Positions 7,999 to 18,283 of a stretch of DNA of 64,000 bases are shown here, one piece after another (within the stretch, counting starts at the first letter, position 1; every line of letters starts with the position of its first letter). The DNA is from Streptomyces sp. NRRL F-6131 (GTDB taxonomy: Bacteria; Actinomycetota; Actinomycetes; Streptomycetales; Streptomycetaceae): positions 62,001 through 126,000 of the forward strand of contig JOHN01000001.1 in NCBI GenBank assembly GCA_000719695.1. Direction: 5' to 3'. A program made the position numbers and the translations under genes. Below the pieces are notes generated by a model that saw only the letters and a list, made by a program, of their open reading frames with translations, was not told where the DNA came from and ran no database searches.

Positions 7999-9756
7999 AT
8001 GAACAGGCGTACCCAGACCGCCCTCGCGGCGGCCATCGCGGCGGCACTCACCCTCGGGCTCGGCGCCTGCGGCGACAAGGACAAGGACGACAACGGCTCC
8101 GGCGACACCGCCGCCACCTCCACCAAGGGGCCCGGTGCCGACACCGGCACGCTCGTGGGCGGCACGCCGGTCAAGGGCGGCACCCTCACCGTGCTGACCA
8201 ACCAGGACTTCGCCCACCTCGACCCGGCCCGCAACTGGACCCTGCCGCAGATGGACTTCGGCACCCGGCTGATCTACCGCACCCTGGTCACCTTCAAGGC
8301 CGCCCCGGGCGACGCCGGCAACGAGATCGTCCCCGACCTCGCCACCGACGTCGGCCGCCCCTCGGACGGCGGCAAGACCTGGACCTTCACCCTGCGCGAC
8401 GGGCTGAAGTACGAGGACGGCACCCCGATCAAGTCCGCGGACATCAAGTACAACGTCGAGCGCTCGTTCTCCCCCGACCTCACCGGCGGCCCCGACTACG
8501 CCGTCCAGTACCTGGCCGGCGGCGAGAACTACAAGGGCCCGCTGACCGGCGAGCACCTGCCGAGCATCGAGACGCCGGACGACAAGACCATCGTCTTCCA
8601 CCTCAAGCGCCCGGTCGCCGAGTTCTCCTACACCGCCACCCTGCCGACCTTCGCGCCCGTGCCGCAGGCCCAGGAGAAGGGCACCCAGTACGACATGCGG
8701 CCGTTCTCCTCCGGCCCGTACAAGATCGAGAGCTACGACCGCGGCAAGCAGCTCGTGCTGGTCCGCAACACCAACTGGGACGCCGCCTCCGACCCGATCC
8801 GCAAGGCCTACCCCGACAAGATCGTGGTCACCCAGGGCCTCAAGGGCGGCCAGGTCGACGACCGCATCATCGCCAGCGACGGCGCCGACGCCTCCGCCAT
8901 CGAGATGCCCTGGATGCGCCCCGAGTCGGTGCCGAAGGTGCTGCCCAAGCCCGACGTCAAGGCCCGCCTGGTGGCCGAGCGCACCGGCTGCACCGACAGC
9001 CTCTACATGAACACCTCCAAGGCGCCGTTCGACGACCCGAAGGTCCGCGAGGCGATCATGTGGGCGGTCGACCGCGAGGCCCAGGTCACCGCGTTCGGCG
9101 GCCCCGCGATCGCCGACGTCGCCACCTCCTTCCTGCCGCCGTCGCTGACCGGTGGCGTCAAGGCCGACCCGCTGAAGATCCCGGCCGCCGGCGACGCCGA
9201 GAAGGCCAAGGAGCTGCTCAAGGCGGCCGGCAAGACCGACCTCAAGGTCTCGCTCACCGTCTCGCTCGGTGACAAGACCCGCGGCGAGGCCATCCAGCAG
9301 TCGCTGGCCAAGGCCGGCGTCCAGGTCACCGTCAACACCGTCGACCCGTCGGCGTTCACCGACTCCCTCGGCGACATCAAGGCCGCGCCCGACCTGACCA
9401 TCACCGGCTGGTGCCCGGACTACCCGTCCGGTGCCACCTTCCTGCCCTTCCTCTTCGACGGCCGCACCATCAAGGACAAGGGCAACCAGGGCAACTACAG
9501 CCAGTTCCGCGACCAGGCCACCATGGACGAGATGGACCGCATCGCCGGCCTCTCGGACGTCAAGGAGGCCAACGAGGCCTGGAAGAAGCTGGACGAGGAG
9601 CTCATGAAGAAGGCTCCGGCCGTCCCGCTGATGTGGCAGCGCCGCGCGCTGCTGGTCGGCACCAACGTGGCCGGTGCCTTCGGCGCCCCGGGCTACGCCG
9701 GCATGATCGACATGGCCACCGTCGGCCTCAAGGACCCCGCCAAGAGCCAGGGCTGA
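7999..9756 (+). CDS. oligopeptide ABC transporter substrate-binding lipoprotein (SBP_bac_5)
   Basis: A 585-residue lipoprotein. The signal MNRRTQTALAAAIAAALTLG ends in the lipobox LGAC, so the mature protein starts at Cys and is anchored outside the membrane. It is a family-5 solute-binding protein: LDPARNWTLPQMDF, TWTFTLRDGLKYEDGTPI, and APFDDPKVREAIMWAVDRE near residue 335 are family blocks that bind peptides or related solutes. The start ATG 7999 is chosen because the signal begins there; an open frame continues upstream but crosses the promoter. First gene of a five-gene import operon; 14 bases separate it from the permease gene. Confidence 0.93.
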   Translation: MNRRTQTALAAAIAAALTLGLGACGDKDKDDNGSGDTAATSTKGPGADTGTLVGGTPVKGGTLTVLTNQDFAHLDPARNWTLPQMDFGTRLIYRTLVTFKAAPGDAGNEIVPDLATDVGRPSDGGKTWTFTLRDGLKYEDGTPIKSADIKYNVERSFSPDLTGGPDYAVQYLAGGENYKGPLTGEHLPSIETPDDKTIVFHLKRPVAEFSYTATLPTFAPVPQAQEKGTQYDMRPFSSGPYKIESYDRGKQLVLVRNTNWDAASDPIRKAYPDKIVVTQGLKGGQVDDRIIASDGADASAIEMPWMRPESVPKVLPKPDVKARLVAERTGCTDSLYMNTSKAPFDDPKVREAIMWAVDREAQVTAFGGPAIADVATSFLPPSLTGGVKADPLKIPAAGDAEKAKELLKAAGKTDLKVSLTVSLGDKTRGEAIQQSLAKAGVQVTVNTVDPSAFTDSLGDIKAAPDLTITGWCPDYPSGATFLPFLFDGRTIKDKGNQGNYSQFRDQATMDEMDRIAGLSDVKEANEAWKKLDEELMKKAPAVPLMWQRRALLVGTNVAGAFGAPGYAGMIDMATVGLKDPAKSQG

Positions 9757-9770
9757 GGGGCCGTCCCGCA

Positions 9771-10733
9771 ATGAGCACCACTACCACTGAGCCCGCCGCC
9801 GCGCCCGTCGCGGCGGCGGGCCCCGCGAAGCCCGCCGGGCGCGGACCCTGGCGGCTGGTCTGGGACCAGCTGTGGGCCAAGGGTTCGGCCCGGTTCGGCC
9901 TGATCATGGTGGCCGTCCTCGTCCTGCTGGCCGTGCTGGCCGGACCGCTGAGCTCGCTCGGCGGCTGGAGCGCCGAGGAGTTCGACAAGCGCTCGATCGA
10001 CGCCTACCTGGGCGGCCTGCCCAAGGGTGACTTCGGCGGCGTCAGCGCCCGGCACTGGTTCGGCGTCGAGCCGGCCACCGGCCGCGACCTGTTCGCCCGC
10101 GTCCTGCACGGCGGCCAGGTGTCCCTGCTGATCGCGTTCGTCGCCACCGCCGTCGTCGTGATCGCCGGCACCCTGGCCGGCATCGCGGCCGGCTACTTCG
10201 GCGGCCGCGTCGACAGCCTGCTGTCCCGGCTGATGGACCTCACGATGTCCTTCCCCTCGCTGATCTTCATGATCGCGATGATGTCGGTGGCCAAGGACGT
10301 CAACCGGATCCTGCTGATGACCGTGGTCATCGGCCTGTTCGGCTGGCCCGGGGTGGCCCGCGTGGTCCGCGGCCAGACCCTCTCGCTCAAGCACCGCGAG
10401 TACGTCGAGGCGGCCAAGGTGGGCGGCGCCCGCTCCTGGCGCATCCTCACCCGGGAGATCCTGCCCAACGTCTCCGGGCCGATCATCGCCTACACCACCC
10501 TGCTGATCCCCGGCATGATCGCCACCGAGGCGGCGCTCTCCTACCTCGGCGTGGGCGTCCGGCCGCCGACCCCCTCCTGGGGGCAGATGATCGCCGAGTC
10601 GATCGTCTTCTACGAGACCGACCCGACGTACTTCCTCATCCCGACGGTCTTCCTCTTCGTCGCCGTGCTCGCCTTCACCCTGCTCGGTGACGCGCTGCGC
10701 GACATCCTCGACCCGAAGGGAGGACGGGCGTGA
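9771..10733 (+). CDS. oligopeptide ABC transporter permease, DppC/OppC type
   Basis: A 320-residue inner-membrane permease. An Ala/Pro-rich cytoplasmic N-terminus leads to the OppC-type first helix (FGLIMVAVLVLLAVLAGPL), an external loop with HWFGVEPATGRDLFARVLHG, and five further helices. The EAA loop that contacts the ATPase is EYVEAAKVGGARSWRILTRE near residue 215. ATG 9771 follows the binding protein gene. Its 3' end overlaps the next permease by GTGA. Confidence 0.92.
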   Translation: MSTTTTEPAAAPVAAAGPAKPAGRGPWRLVWDQLWAKGSARFGLIMVAVLVLLAVLAGPLSSLGGWSAEEFDKRSIDAYLGGLPKGDFGGVSARHWFGVEPATGRDLFARVLHGGQVSLLIAFVATAVVVIAGTLAGIAAGYFGGRVDSLLSRLMDLTMSFPSLIFMIAMMSVAKDVNRILLMTVVIGLFGWPGVARVVRGQTLSLKHREYVEAAKVGGARSWRILTREILPNVSGPIIAYTTLLIPGMIATEAALSYLGVGVRPPTPSWGQMIAESIVFYETDPTYFLIPTVFLFVAVLAFTLLGDALRDILDPKGGRA

Positions 10734-11715
10734 TCCTCTACCTCGGCCGCCGGCTGCTCGGCGTGGCCGGCATCCTGCTGGCCATCTGCGCCATCACCTT
10801 CACCATCTTCTACCTGCTGCCCAACGACCCGGCGGCCGCCGCCTGCGGCAAGACCTGCAGCCCCGAGCGGCTGGCCGAGGTCAAGATCGCGATGGGCCTG
10901 GACAAGCCGGTCTGGGAGCAGTTCGGCACCTACCTCACCGGTATCGTCGCCGGCCGCGACTACGGCAGCGGCCCCAGCGCCAGCCACTGCGGCTTCCCCT
11001 GCCTCGGCTACTCCTACGAGTACTCGCTGCCGGTCTGGGACCTCCTGGTCGACCGGCTGCCGGTGTCGGTGTCGCTCGCCATCGGCTCGGCCGTGCTCTG
11101 GCTGATCCTCGGCCTCGGCGCCGGCATCACCTCGGCGCTGCGCAAGAACACCGCCGTCGACAAGGTCCTCACCGTCCTGTCGGTCGGCGCCGCCTCGCTG
11201 CCGGTCTACTTCACCTCGATCATGCTGATCTGGGGCGTCGTCCGGACCGCCGACCTGCTGCCCTACCCGGCGTACCACAACCTCACCGACAACCCGGTCT
11301 CCTGGGCGTCCAACCTGCTGCTGCCGTGGATGGCCCTGGCGCTGCTCTACGCGGCCCAGTACGCCCGGCAGAGCCGGACCTCGATGATCGAGGCGATGGC
11401 CGAGCCGTACATCCGCACGGCGCGCGCCAAGGGCATGCCGGCCCTGACCGTCACCGTCAAGCACGGGCTGCGGTCCGGCATGACGCCGATCCTCACCATC
11501 TTCGGCATGGACCTCGGCGGCCTGCTGGCCGGCGCCGTCATCACCGAGTCGATCTTCGGACTGCCCGGGATCGGACGCCTCTTCTACGACGGCCTGCTCC
11601 GCTCCGACCAGCCCGTCATCCTCGGTGTCACCCTGCTCGCGGCGTTCTTCATCGTCGTCGCGAACCTGCTGGTCGACCTGCTCTACGCCTTCGTCGACCC
11701 GAGAGTGAGGTACTG

Positions 11716-11716
<1 letters not shown>
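10730..11716 (+). CDS. oligopeptide ABC transporter permease, DppB/OppB type
   Basis: A 328-residue permease with six helices. The N-terminus LGRRLLGVAGILLAICAI and the external LPNDPAAAACGKTCSPERLA loop are OppB-like, and the EAA loop is PYIRTARAKGMPALTVTVKH. The external region contains two CxxxC-like pairs (ACGKTC, HCGFPC) that could form disulfides, an unusual trait for OppB proteins but seen in actinobacteria. GTG start overlaps the preceding stop, and its own stop overlaps the next ATG by one base, so the genes are coupled. Confidence 0.92.
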
Positions 11717-12713
<997 letters not shown>

Positions 12714-12717
<4 letters not shown>

Positions 12718-13691
12718 CCGAACCCCTGCTGACGGTCCGGGACTTGGTGAAGACCTTCCCCGGCCGCCGGTCCCGCACCGGCAAGGCCGGCAACCCGATC
12801 CGGGCGGTGGACGGCGTCAGCTTCGACGTCGGCGCCGGCGAGACGCTCGGCCTGGTCGGCGAGTCCGGCTGCGGCAAGTCCACCACCGGGCGCATGATCG
12901 TCCGGCTGATCGACCCGACCTCGGGCTCCGTCAGCTTCGACGGCACCGAGATCGGCGGCCTGACCCAGGCCCAGCTGCGCCCGCACCGCAAGCACCTGCA
13001 GATGGTGTTCCAGGACCCGTACTCCTCGCTCAACCCCCGCCAGACGGTGGCCCGGATCATCTCCGAGCCGCTGCTGGTCCAGGGCAGCGGCGCGGCCGAC
13101 GCGCGCAAGCGGGCGGCCGAACTGATGGAGCTGGTCGGCCTCATCCCCGAGCACCTGGACCGCTACCCGCACGAGTTCTCCGGCGGCCAGGCCCAGCGCA
13201 TCGGCATCGCCCGCTCGCTGGCCACCTCGCCCCGGCTGGTGGTCGCCGACGAGCCGGTCTCCGCGCTGGACGTCTCCATCCAGGCCCAGGTGGTCAATCT
13301 GATGGAGCGGCTCCAGGACGAGCTGGGGCTGGCGTACATCTTCATCGCGCACGACCTCTCGGTGGTCAAGCGGGTCTGCGACCGGGTCGCGGTCATGTAC
13401 CTCGGCCGGATCGTCGAGATCGGCGACAAGCACCAGGTCTACGGCAACCCGGCGCACCCGTACACCAAGGCCCTGCTGTCCGCGGTGCCGCTGCCCGACC
13501 CGGCCGCCGAGCGGGTCCGCGAGCGGATCGTGCTGCTCGGCGACCCGCCGAGCCCGGCCGACCCGCCGTCCGGGTGCAGCTTCCACCCGCGCTGCCCGAA
13601 GGCCCAGGACCTCTGCCGCACCGAGCGACCGCTGCTGCAGATCGCCGGTCCCGGCGGGCGGGAGGCGGCCTGCCACTTCCCGGAGAACTGA
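12714..13691 (+). CDS. oligopeptide ABC transporter ATPase, DppF/OppF type
   Basis: A 325-residue ATPase with Walker A GESGCGKSTTGR, signature FSGGQAQRIGIARSL, Walker B VVADEPVSALDVS and H-loop FIAHDLSVVK. The C-terminal oligopeptide domain has SGCSFHPRCPKAQDLC, the OppF cysteine pattern. Last gene of the import operon; two strong hairpins follow before the MFS gene. With one binding protein, two permeases and two ATPases the operon is complete. Confidence 0.94.
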
Positions 13692-13757
13692 TCCGGGACG
13701 CCGTTTCGCGGCCGAGGGCGCCTGCCGATGGGCGCGTCCTCGGTCGCGGCCGAACCG

Positions 13758-13792
13758 CCGTACCGTCCGGCCCCCCACGGCGGACGGTACGG
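13758..13792. terminator. 12-bp perfect inverted repeat after the peptide import operon
   Basis: CCGTACCGTCCG and CGGACGGTACGG pair perfectly across an 11-nt loop. A weaker dyad lies just before it (about 13704-13745). Either a terminator part or a protein site. Confidence 0.5.
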
Positions 13793-13913
13793 CACCGAAC
13801 GCGGGCGGAGCACTCCGCGCGCGTGCCGAGCCCCCGGTCGGGCGTGGCGGGGAGCCTGTGATGAGGGCCGCGCCCGACCGGGACCCACCCGGTCGATCTC
13901 TGCCGGGTGGGGT

Positions 13914-13955
13914 GGGCCCGCCGGGTCCGACCGGGTCGTCGGACCCGGCGGGCCC
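13914..13955 (+). terminator. 18-bp perfect stem terminator between importer operon and MFS gene
   Basis: GGGCCCGCCGGGTCCGAC pairs with GTCGGACCCGGCGGGCCC around a 6-nt loop, followed by TTCTGTCGTT. It ends the importer transcript and insulates the MFS promoter. The rest of this 368-bp gap shows no gene. Confidence 0.8.
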
Positions 13956-14022
13956 TTCTGTCGTTCCCGGGGCCCCGCGTCGTCCGCGGGGCCCGCGCCG
14001 CTCGCCGGAACCGGGTGGGCGC

Positions 14023-14053
14023 TTGACTTGAAGTCGACTTCAACTCATAGCGT
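14023..14053 (+). promoter_or_regulatory. MFS promoter overlapping a 16-bp perfect palindrome; probable leaderless start
   Basis: TTGACT (14023-14028) and TAGCGT (14048-14053) resemble -35 and -10 boxes with a 19-bp spacer. The palindrome TTGAAGTCGACTTCAA (14028-14043) fills the spacer, the typical place for a TetR- or MarR-type repressor. TAGCGT ends six bases before GTG 14060, so the mRNA is probably leaderless. No regulator gene is adjacent. Confidence 0.65.
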
Positions 14054-14059
14054 GTCCAC

Positions 14060-15523
14060 GTGACCGAAACTTCGTCCGTCGAGACCGCCTCCACCCCCTC
14101 CGACCAGGGATTTCACGCTCCCGAAGCAGCGCCGCAGACGTCCTCCGGCGGCTGGGGCGAACTCTTCTCCAAGCGGTTCGCCGCCCCGGCCTCGATCATG
14201 GCCGGTGGTGTCGCCCTGTACGCGATGAACCTCTACTTCACCGCCGCCCTGCTCCCCTCGATCGTCGAGGACATCGGCGGTGCCCGCTTCTACGCCTGGG
14301 TGGCGACCGGCTTCCTGATCGCCGCGGTCACCGCCGCGATGCTGGTCAGCCGGCTGCTCGCCCGGCTCGGCCCGTCCCGCGCCTACCTGACCGGCTTCCT
14401 GGTGTTCGCCGCCGGCGCCGGCCTGACCGCGGCCAGCCCGTCGATGGAGGCGCTGATCGTCGGGCGGGTCGTCCAGGGCCTGGGCGGCGGCCTGATGGCC
14501 GGTCTCGGCTACGCGGTGATCCGCACCGCGCTGCCGGAGCGGCTGTGGACCCGCGCGGCGGGGCTGGTCTCGGCGATGTGGGGCGTGGGCACGCTGGTCG
14601 GCCCCTCGCTCGGCGGACTCTTCGCCGAGCTGGACGCCTGGCGGGGCGCCTACGTCGTCCTCCTGGTGGCCGCGCTGGTGCTGGCCGTGCTGGCCCGGCG
14701 CTCGCTGCCGGGCCCGTCCGGCTCCGGGCGCCCCGCCGAACCGCTGCCGCTGGCCTCCCTGCTGCTGCTGACCCTGGCGGCGGCCACCTTCAGCATCAGC
14801 TCGACGGTGCCGCGCGGCTGGGCGACGGCGCTGAGCATCGTGGCCGGGCTGGCGCTGCTGGCGGGCTTCCTGGTGGTGGAGAGCCGTGCCTCGGCGACCG
14901 TCCTGCCGAAGCTCACCTACCGGCGGGGCAACCACCTGAAGTGGATCTACCTGACGGTGGCGGTGTACTGCACGGGCGTGATGACCGAGACCTTCATCCC
15001 GCTGTTCGGCCAGGAGCTGGGCGGGCTGAGCCCGCTGGCGGCCGGCTTCCTCGGCGCCACGGTGTCGGTCGGCTGGACGTCCGCCCAGCTGCTCAGCGTC
15101 AACCTGCGCTCGGACCGGGCCCGTTCACTGGCGATCCGGGTCGGCCCGGCGGTGCTCACGGCGGGCCTGCTGGCCTACGGCCTGCTGCAGACCTCGCAGG
15201 CGTCCGGCGGCCGGGTGCTGCTCTGGGCGGTGGTGCTGGTGGCCGGCGGCACCGGCATCGGCGCGGCCTTCCCGCACCTGAGCGTCACCGCGATGCGCAG
15301 CACCGACGACGAGGTGGAGGGCGCCAAGGCGGCCGCGGGCCTCAACACCACCCAGCTGATCGCCTTCACGGTGAGCTCGGCGCTGGCCGGGACGCTGGTC
15401 AGCGTCGGCGGGGACGCCACGCTGGACGGCGCCCGGTACATGGTCTTCGGGTTGGGCGCGCTGACCGTGTTCGGCACCGTCACGGCCGCGCTGAGCCTGC
15501 GTCGGGCCCGCGCCGAGGCCTGA
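14060..15523 (+). CDS. MFS drug-exporter-like transporter (EmrB/QacA, DHA2-like)
   Basis: A 487-residue major facilitator with about 14 hydrophobic helices after a 45-residue hydrophilic N-terminus. The loop LLARLGPSRAYLTGFLVF resembles the conserved motif A region, and VGRVVQGLGGGLMAGLGYAVI and GVGTLVGPSLGGLFAE match motifs B and C of proton antiporters that export drugs. GTG 14060 has no ribosome site and lies at the predicted transcript start. The palindrome in its promoter suggests control by a ligand-released repressor coded elsewhere. Substrate unknown. Confidence 0.88.
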   Translation: MTETSSVETASTPSDQGFHAPEAAPQTSSGGWGELFSKRFAAPASIMAGGVALYAMNLYFTAALLPSIVEDIGGARFYAWVATGFLIAAVTAAMLVSRLLARLGPSRAYLTGFLVFAAGAGLTAASPSMEALIVGRVVQGLGGGLMAGLGYAVIRTALPERLWTRAAGLVSAMWGVGTLVGPSLGGLFAELDAWRGAYVVLLVAALVLAVLARRSLPGPSGSGRPAEPLPLASLLLLTLAAATFSISSTVPRGWATALSIVAGLALLAGFLVVESRASATVLPKLTYRRGNHLKWIYLTVAVYCTGVMTETFIPLFGQELGGLSPLAAGFLGATVSVGWTSAQLLSVNLRSDRARSLAIRVGPAVLTAGLLAYGLLQTSQASGGRVLLWAVVLVAGGTGIGAAFPHLSVTAMRSTDDEVEGAKAAAGLNTTQLIAFTVSSALAGTLVSVGGDATLDGARYMVFGLGALTVFGTVTAALSLRRARAEA

Positions 15524-15592
15524 GCCGGCGCCCGGGACCCCTCCGGCACGCTTCCCGGGAGACGGGAGCGGGCAGCGGGCAGCGGGAAACGC

Positions 15593-15631
15593 GACCGCCC
15601 CGGTCCTCCTGGTGGGAGGACCGGGGCGGTC
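15593..15631. terminator. 17-bp perfect stem between convergent MFS and protease genes
   Basis: GACCGCCCCGGTCCTCC pairs with GGAGGACCGGGGCGGTC around a 5-nt loop. Its position between convergent stops suggests a bidirectional terminator. Confidence 0.85.
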
Positions 15632-15743
15632 TGCCTGTCCGTGGTACCTGTCTTCCACGGGAGGCCCGGTGCTCAGGACACCGGGGTCACGGCCGCCGGG
15701 CCGGCGGTGCGGGGTCGGCGCCCCCGGCCCGGCGATCCCGGGG

Positions 15744-18119
15744 TCAGGACGCGGGGCCCACCCGGACGGTGGTGATCCGTCCGCCCTGGGACTCGCGGAC
15801 GACCTCGATCTTGGTGTTGGTGTCCGGGACCTTCACCCCGAGCTGCGGGGTGGCCGGGTCGCTGTAGACACCGGTGCGGTCGTTGAAGGCCGGGACGGCC
15901 TTCTCGGAGCCGATCCGGACCGGCATGCCCGCCTTGTGCAGGGTGAACGCGGTGGTCGGCTTGAGCGAGAAGGTCGCGTCGAAGGTCTGCGCGCGGCCGT
16001 TGACCAGGGATCCGTCGGCGAACCGGATCGGCGTCGGGTGGGCGTCGATCGGCAGGATCAGGCCGCCGCCCGGGTGGTCCTTGGTGTTGTTGTCGCCGTA
16101 GCCGGTGTCCCAGAGCCAGACCAGCACGCCCTCCTGGTACGGGTAGTTGTCGACGACGTCCTTCTTGCCCTCGACCCCGGTGTACCCGAAGTTGTACGGG
16201 CCGGTCTTCAGGAAGTCGCCGTAGCCGGCGTAGCGGCGGTTCTCCACCAGGTAGGCGCGCGGGTGCTGCTTGACGGCGGTGCGGCCGGTGATGACCGTGA
16301 AGCCGGTGGCGGTCCAGCCGTTGGCACCGTTCTCGGCGCCGTCGGCGAACAGCTCGGTGCCGCCCGCGGTGATCCGCACGGCGTCGACCAGGACGCCCTT
16401 GCCGTGGGTGTTGCCGTCCGAGGTGACGTGCAGCCGCAGCCGGACCTTCTGGCCGGCGTAGCCGTCCAGCGGGATGTGCAGCTGCCGGTAGGCGCCGGAG
16501 GTGCCGCTCAGGCCGGGGACGTTGGCGCTGGTGTTGCCGATCGGGGCGCCGTCGACGGTGCCGGGCAGGGCCTTCCAGCTCTTGCCGCCGTCGGTGGAGG
16601 CCTCGGCGGTCAGGAAGTCGTAGTCCTGCTCGATGTCGTACCAGACCGCCGCGTCGAGGGCGGCCGGGCCGGTGACGGCGCCGAGGTCGACCTCGCGCGC
16701 CAGCGCGTTGTCGAGGTTGTCGCCGGTGTCGCTCCACCACTGCTTGCCGCCCTCGCGCGGGTCGGCGAGGTCGGTGCTGGTGGTGCCGTCCGGCAGGTGG
16801 ACCAGGACGGCCTGCGCCTGGTCGGTGTTGTAGCCGCTGACGCCGAGCGCGTGGCTGGAGCGGGTGGCGGCCTGCGCCTCGTCGTAGTTGAGCCAGCCGA
16901 ACTGCAGCTTGCTCCAGGCGTCGAGGTCGCCGGGGTAGCCGCCGGTGGTGTTCTTGCCCTTGCCCAGGTACGAGCCGGAGGACATCAGCGACCAGAAGTT
17001 GACGCTGTTGTCGCCGCCGGTGGTGCTGTACAGGTCGGGCAGGCCGAGGTTGTGGCCGAACTCGTGGGCGAACAGGCCGACGCCGCTGTTCTCGCCCGCC
17101 TGAACGTAGTCGTAGACGTACAGGCCGGTGTCGCCGACCGGTGCGCCGCCGATCCGGTTGCCCGCCGGGCCGGTCTGGCCGGTCGGGTCCGGGAAGGTCC
17201 AGCTGCGGTGCGCCCACAGCGCGTCGGCGGCCTGGGCGCCGCCGCCCCAGGTCTCGTCGACGCCCGCGTGCACGACGACGACGTTGTCGAGGTAGCCGTC
17301 GGGCTGGTCGAACTCGCCGTCCTTGTCGTGGTCGTAGCGGTCCTGGACGTCGTACTGGGCCAGTTCGGCCTTGACGTCGGCGGCCGTGCGGCCCTTGGCG
17401 ATCTGGCTGTCGTACCAGGCCTTGACGGCATCCCGGATGAACTCCTGGCCCTGGGTCCAGGCGCCGGAGCCCTGCGGGCCCTTGTTGGAGCCGTAGCGGG
17501 CCTCGTTCCAGGGAAGGGTGACCCAGTCGCTGACGGTGCCCTCGATGTCGTACCGGCCGGAGGACTGGGTGCGGTAGAAGTTGCGCATCGAGACCGCGCC
17601 GGGCGAGTCGTCGAAGAACATCTTCTGGTAGTACTGCCGGTTGAAGTCCTGGCTCCAGAGCGTGTGGGTGTCGCTCTTGCCGGGCTTGGGGATGGCGTTG
17701 TGCGCCGGGCCGGGGGTGCCGGCGTAGCGCGGCTGGCCGTTGTACAGCGTGGTGTTGTCGACCTGGTCGCCGAACTGGGCGAGGATCACGAAGACCTTGT
17801 CCTTGCGCTGCTGCGCGAGCTGGACGTAGTCGTTGCCGATCTTCACCTTGGCGGGCGCCCTGCGGTCCGTGGTCTTGGCCACGGCGCCCTTGTTGAGCTG
17901 CTCCAGTGCCTTGGTGCGCAGCGACTGGCGCTCGCGCTCCTGCGGGGCGAGCGGGGCCGGCGGGGCCTCGAGGCCACCGGCCTCGGCGGCGTCGCCGCCC
18001 AGGGCGGCGACGGTGGGTGCGGGGGTGGGGGGAGCGGCCTGGGCGGGGGTCCCGAGGAGGGTGACCGCTATCGCGCTCGTGGTGAGCGCGGCCGCGAACG
18101 TCGCGGACAGTCTGCGCAA
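15744..18119 (-). CDS. secreted M6-family metalloprotease (immune inhibitor A type)
   Basis: A 791-residue exported protease. The signal peptide MRRLSATFAAALTTSAIAVT ends near AQAAP. The propeptide region is followed by the M6 catalytic domain, whose zinc motif HEFGHNLGLPDLY supplies two His, the catalytic Glu and the third ligand Asp. The C-terminal half resembles the InhA region, with an MAM-like fold around QLHIPLDGYAGQKVRLRLHV. The start is TTG at 18119: GGAAAGGA lies eight bases before it and no ATG or GTG fits. The promoter carries the ATTTCACAT/GGGTCACA element also found before the peptide importer, so secreted proteolysis and peptide uptake may be co-regulated. Confidence 0.92.
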   Translation of the reverse strand: MRRLSATFAAALTTSAIAVTLLGTPAQAAPPTPAPTVAALGGDAAEAGGLEAPPAPLAPQERERQSLRTKALEQLNKGAVAKTTDRRAPAKVKIGNDYVQLAQQRKDKVFVILAQFGDQVDNTTLYNGQPRYAGTPGPAHNAIPKPGKSDTHTLWSQDFNRQYYQKMFFDDSPGAVSMRNFYRTQSSGRYDIEGTVSDWVTLPWNEARYGSNKGPQGSGAWTQGQEFIRDAVKAWYDSQIAKGRTAADVKAELAQYDVQDRYDHDKDGEFDQPDGYLDNVVVVHAGVDETWGGGAQAADALWAHRSWTFPDPTGQTGPAGNRIGGAPVGDTGLYVYDYVQAGENSGVGLFAHEFGHNLGLPDLYSTTGGDNSVNFWSLMSSGSYLGKGKNTTGGYPGDLDAWSKLQFGWLNYDEAQAATRSSHALGVSGYNTDQAQAVLVHLPDGTTSTDLADPREGGKQWWSDTGDNLDNALAREVDLGAVTGPAALDAAVWYDIEQDYDFLTAEASTDGGKSWKALPGTVDGAPIGNTSANVPGLSGTSGAYRQLHIPLDGYAGQKVRLRLHVTSDGNTHGKGVLVDAVRITAGGTELFADGAENGANGWTATGFTVITGRTAVKQHPRAYLVENRRYAGYGDFLKTGPYNFGYTGVEGKKDVVDNYPYQEGVLVWLWDTGYGDNNTKDHPGGGLILPIDAHPTPIRFADGSLVNGRAQTFDATFSLKPTTAFTLHKAGMPVRIGSEKAVPAFNDRTGVYSDPATPQLGVKVPDTNTKIEVVRESQGGRITTVRVGPAS

Positions 18120-18162
18120 CTGACCGGTCCTTTCCGGACGGTGGGTGGTCGGGTGAGCGCAG

Positions 18163-18190
18163 GTAATATTTCACATGTCATGGGTCACAT
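18163..18190 (-). promoter_or_regulatory. M6 protease promoter with shared ATTTCACAT / GGGTCACA element
   Basis: On the minus strand TATTAC (18168-18163) is a plausible -10. ATTTCACAT (18168-18176) overlaps it and GGGTCACA (18182-18189) lies 14 bp further, the same pair of words as at 7862-7889. Read on the minus strand it is TGTGACCC followed by ATGTGAAAT. Confidence 0.6.
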
Positions 18191-18237
18191 GGAAGGGATG
18201 GGGCGGCGGAGGTGGGGAACCGGGCGGGCCGGGGAGT

Positions 18238-18268
18238 GCGGGCCGCCGCCGGGGTGGCGGCGGCGGCC
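18238..18268. terminator. 13-bp GC stem after the S9 peptidase gene
   Basis: GCGGGCCGCCGCC pairs with GGCGGCGGCCCGC around GGGGT, 16 bases past the stop of the S9 peptidase. Confidence 0.7.
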
Positions 18269-18283
18269 CGCGCGGTCCGTCGG

